A stretch of 64,000 bases of DNA, taken from contig NW_025421230.1 of assembly GCF_020382885.2 (NCBI RefSeq), forward strand, positions 1 through 64,000. Direction: 5' to 3'. The stretch's first letter is position 1, and the number at the start of each line of letters is the position of its first letter. A program made the position numbers and the translations under genes. The DNA comes from Scatophagus argus (lineage: Eukaryota; Chordata; Actinopteri; Scatophagidae). The notes beneath the pieces were generated by a model. The model was not told the DNA's origin, ran no database searches, and worked only from the letters and a program-made list of their open reading frames with translations. Below, piece after piece: positions 62,235-64,000 of the stretch.

Positions 62235-63300
62235 CACAGAATCCTTGGCTGAAGAATGCAGCCGCTTGAGCTCATGGTTCCGCTCAAGCTTGCATTACAG
62301 CAGCCGCTTCACAACCTGTAGTTCTGTATAGAGAACCTGGCAGGTACGGCACCCAGGATCAGGTGTTCTAACTGGTTGGCGTCCTTGTTTTTTCCTCACT
62401 GGGGGCTGCAATGGAGATGATGTATGTAATGATGTCTCAGCTCTGGTGTTGTGGTGTCAAGGAGAGCTTTGCTTCAAGTTTTAAATTATATACAAATACA
62501 CATGGAAAGTCGACCTGATGGTTTGCTGCAAGAACTGGTCAGTGGTTTTGTTTAACTTCTCTGGCCTCATCGGGTTGACCGGTGACTTTTGGTGATCTGT
62601 AGCCAATTGTAGGCATTTACTACAATGTAAAATGAATGTTGGCACTGCAGTAACACTGTATGATCTGTGGGAGAAGCTGAATTGAACCCTGGTGGTTAGG
62701 TGCCCCTGTGTGGGCCCTGAACAGAACTAGCCTAGGGAAAACGCGGTAGAAAGGGTGAAAATAATGATGATGGATGGTAGTGTCTCTGTTAGTTGTCTCT
62801 CTAAGCTTTTGCTGTTTTTGCTTCAGCTTTTACATTCAATGCTCTTAAGGGGAGATGTTGGGTGGTCTATACTGAGAAGATGGTCTCCTTCCATCTTCCC
62901 AGTAAACTCTGTCAGAAACCCTGCCCCTCCCCCACCCTTCCTCTTGATCACGTGAACGAGTTGTAAGTCTCTTCTGATTGACTGCTGACAATGGGGGCGC
63001 TACTTAGGGGGCTACTTCGGTGATATTTTCAGGACTGATAACTCATGTCCAGGTAAGAGTAAATTCCCCTTCTGTTTATGCTTTAGCACAGTATTTAGCC
63101 CACTTTTCTGTTTCTGCTCTGCTACAGTGCAGTTTTAGTGCAAAGTTTTTGCCCACTTTTTCCTCGATAGTTTTTGCTAATGTGTTGTTCTCTCGTGAAA
63201 TTGTAGCCCACTTTTTCTCGATCTTTTTTGCTAAAGTGTTATTTTGTGTGAAATTTCTGAGCTAGAGTTGGATGAGGTGTAGTAGAAATTTGTCCAATTT
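62235..63300 (+). repeat. Upstream region and first exon of a third receptor unit
   Basis: Reverse complement of parts of 15,060-13,230. It includes the promoter-type block (62,825-62,890), the 5' UTR exon with donor CATGTCCAG|GTAAGAG ending at 63,052, and 250 bp of the intron. The match ends near 63,300 at AAATTTGTCCAATTTAG. No core exon follows within the window, so the unit is either truncated or continues outside. Confidence 0.7.
63140..63255. repeat. Tandem duplication in intron (CCCACTTTTTC units)
   Basis: Two units of about 55 bp, each with CCCACTTTTTC...TCGAT...TTTTGCTAA and a GTGAAATT end. The left arm (13,230-13,320) also holds related words. Confidence 0.6.
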
Positions 63301-64000
63301 AGAATATGTTTTGGAATATTTTATACACTTAGTGTATTTATTATCACTCCCTCTACGATTTTCTGGGCTTTTTGTGATTGTTGTAGCTTAAAATGCCTGA
63401 TTTTGTGGAATTAAAAAAAAAAAAAATGTGTTGAAAGATATTTGTAGGCTTTATTTTCTTTACATCACAGGAGAAAGGCCATTTTAAACAATCTTACATT
63501 CTTGTAATCAACACCATAAGACAGGTAAATAACATTTTTAATTATAGTTATTTAGACGTTTAGTTTACATCAGCTCATGACTCTTCAAATATTTTTAATA
63601 CACAGATATGTAATTAATTATGCTAAATCTGTATTTTCTGAAAATTCATAACCTTACTCAAGATTTTCAAACAGTCCAGTTGCCTTCAGACTTTAGATGA
63701 GGATTTGCTTTACCATGACCTAGATGGTTAAGGATCTTCACAAACATCTTTACTCAAACAGATACATTTATAAACATTTTAAAAGAAACATACACACAAA
63801 GTATATCTGAGATTTCAAAAAAGCTACAAAACCACACTTGATCTTTGTTTTCTGAGATATTATAATTAGTAAACTCTTCATCCCTCATTCATCATAAAAG
63901 TGACTCTGATGGCTCTTGGGACTAAGAGGATACCTCTTACTCTCTCACTCAGTAAAACTGATGTAACAGACCAGTTTTCTTGTTCTATGTTTAACATGTA
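63300..64000. other. No gene seen; AT-rich
   Basis: AT-rich sequence with an A14 run near 63,413; no supported exon or recognised repeat up to the end of the window. Confidence 0.5.

Overview
The window is ray-finned (teleost) fish nuclear DNA. The evidence is interrupted genes with GT-AG introns, several subfamilies of fish-type non-LTR retrotransposons (L2-like and Rex1/CR1-like), a V-SINE/DANA-like tRNA-derived SINE, a piggyBac element, Ty3/gypsy and retrovirus-like remnants, and many (GA)n, (CT)n and (TATC)n microsatellites. No bacterial-type operons, rRNA genes or CRISPR arrays are seen. Well over half of the window is mobile DNA, often nested two or three deep.

The host-gene content centres on a small family of immunoglobulin-superfamily membrane receptors. 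Gene A (minus strand, about 13.5 kb down to 5.8 kb) encodes a CXADR-like protein: signal peptide, V-set, four-cysteine C2-set, transmembrane helix and cytoplasmic tail. Gene B (minus, 31.8-30.3 kb) encodes a V-set domain, a Ser/Thr-rich stalk, a transmembrane helix and a tail. In both genes the whole ectodomain plus membrane span lies in one uninterrupted exon, followed by several short cytoplasmic-tail exons. A second copy of the A unit lies inverted at 58.9-62.2 kb (plus strand). It has lost the V domain and most of C2 and is a pseudogene. Directly behind it, 62.2-63.3 kb repeats the promoter and first exon of A, as if a third copy starts there. The two arms form a large, TE-riddled inverted segmental duplication. 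A further direct duplication pairs 3.6-4.2 kb with 15.3-16.5 kb.

Layout: 0.5-4.7 kb L2 LINE and tails; 4.69-5.40 kb solo LTR with a perfect 5-bp target duplication; 5.8-13.5 kb gene A, with a piggyBac element (itself carrying LINE pieces) in its last large intron; 13.5-16.5 kb duplicated upstream DNA; 16.6-23.1 kb three LINEs in a row; 23.5-24.9 kb degenerate gypsy pol cut by a LINE (24.9-27.9 kb); 28.2-29.8 kb degenerate tandem repeat cut by a sister LINE; 30.3-31.8 kb gene B; 33.9-34.1 kb divergent promoter with a TCTCGCGAGA motif; 34.7-37.7 kb L2 LINE with an esterase-like ORF1; 39.0-39.4 kb broken exons of an unrecognised gene; 40.5-45.3 kb retrovirus-like gag-pro remnant holding an L2 that holds another LINE tail; 46.7-48.4 kb an unrecognised minus-strand gene with a 13-residue repeat and a divergent promoter; 48.9-49.5 kb DNA-transposon remnant; 51.2-51.7 kb PIM-like kinase fragment; 52.0-57.2 kb LINE complex; 57.7-58.4 kb LTR relative; 58.9-63.3 kb inverted receptor arm. 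The most promising novelty is the receptor family with an intronless ectodomain, swappable tail exons and an inverted duplicated layout.
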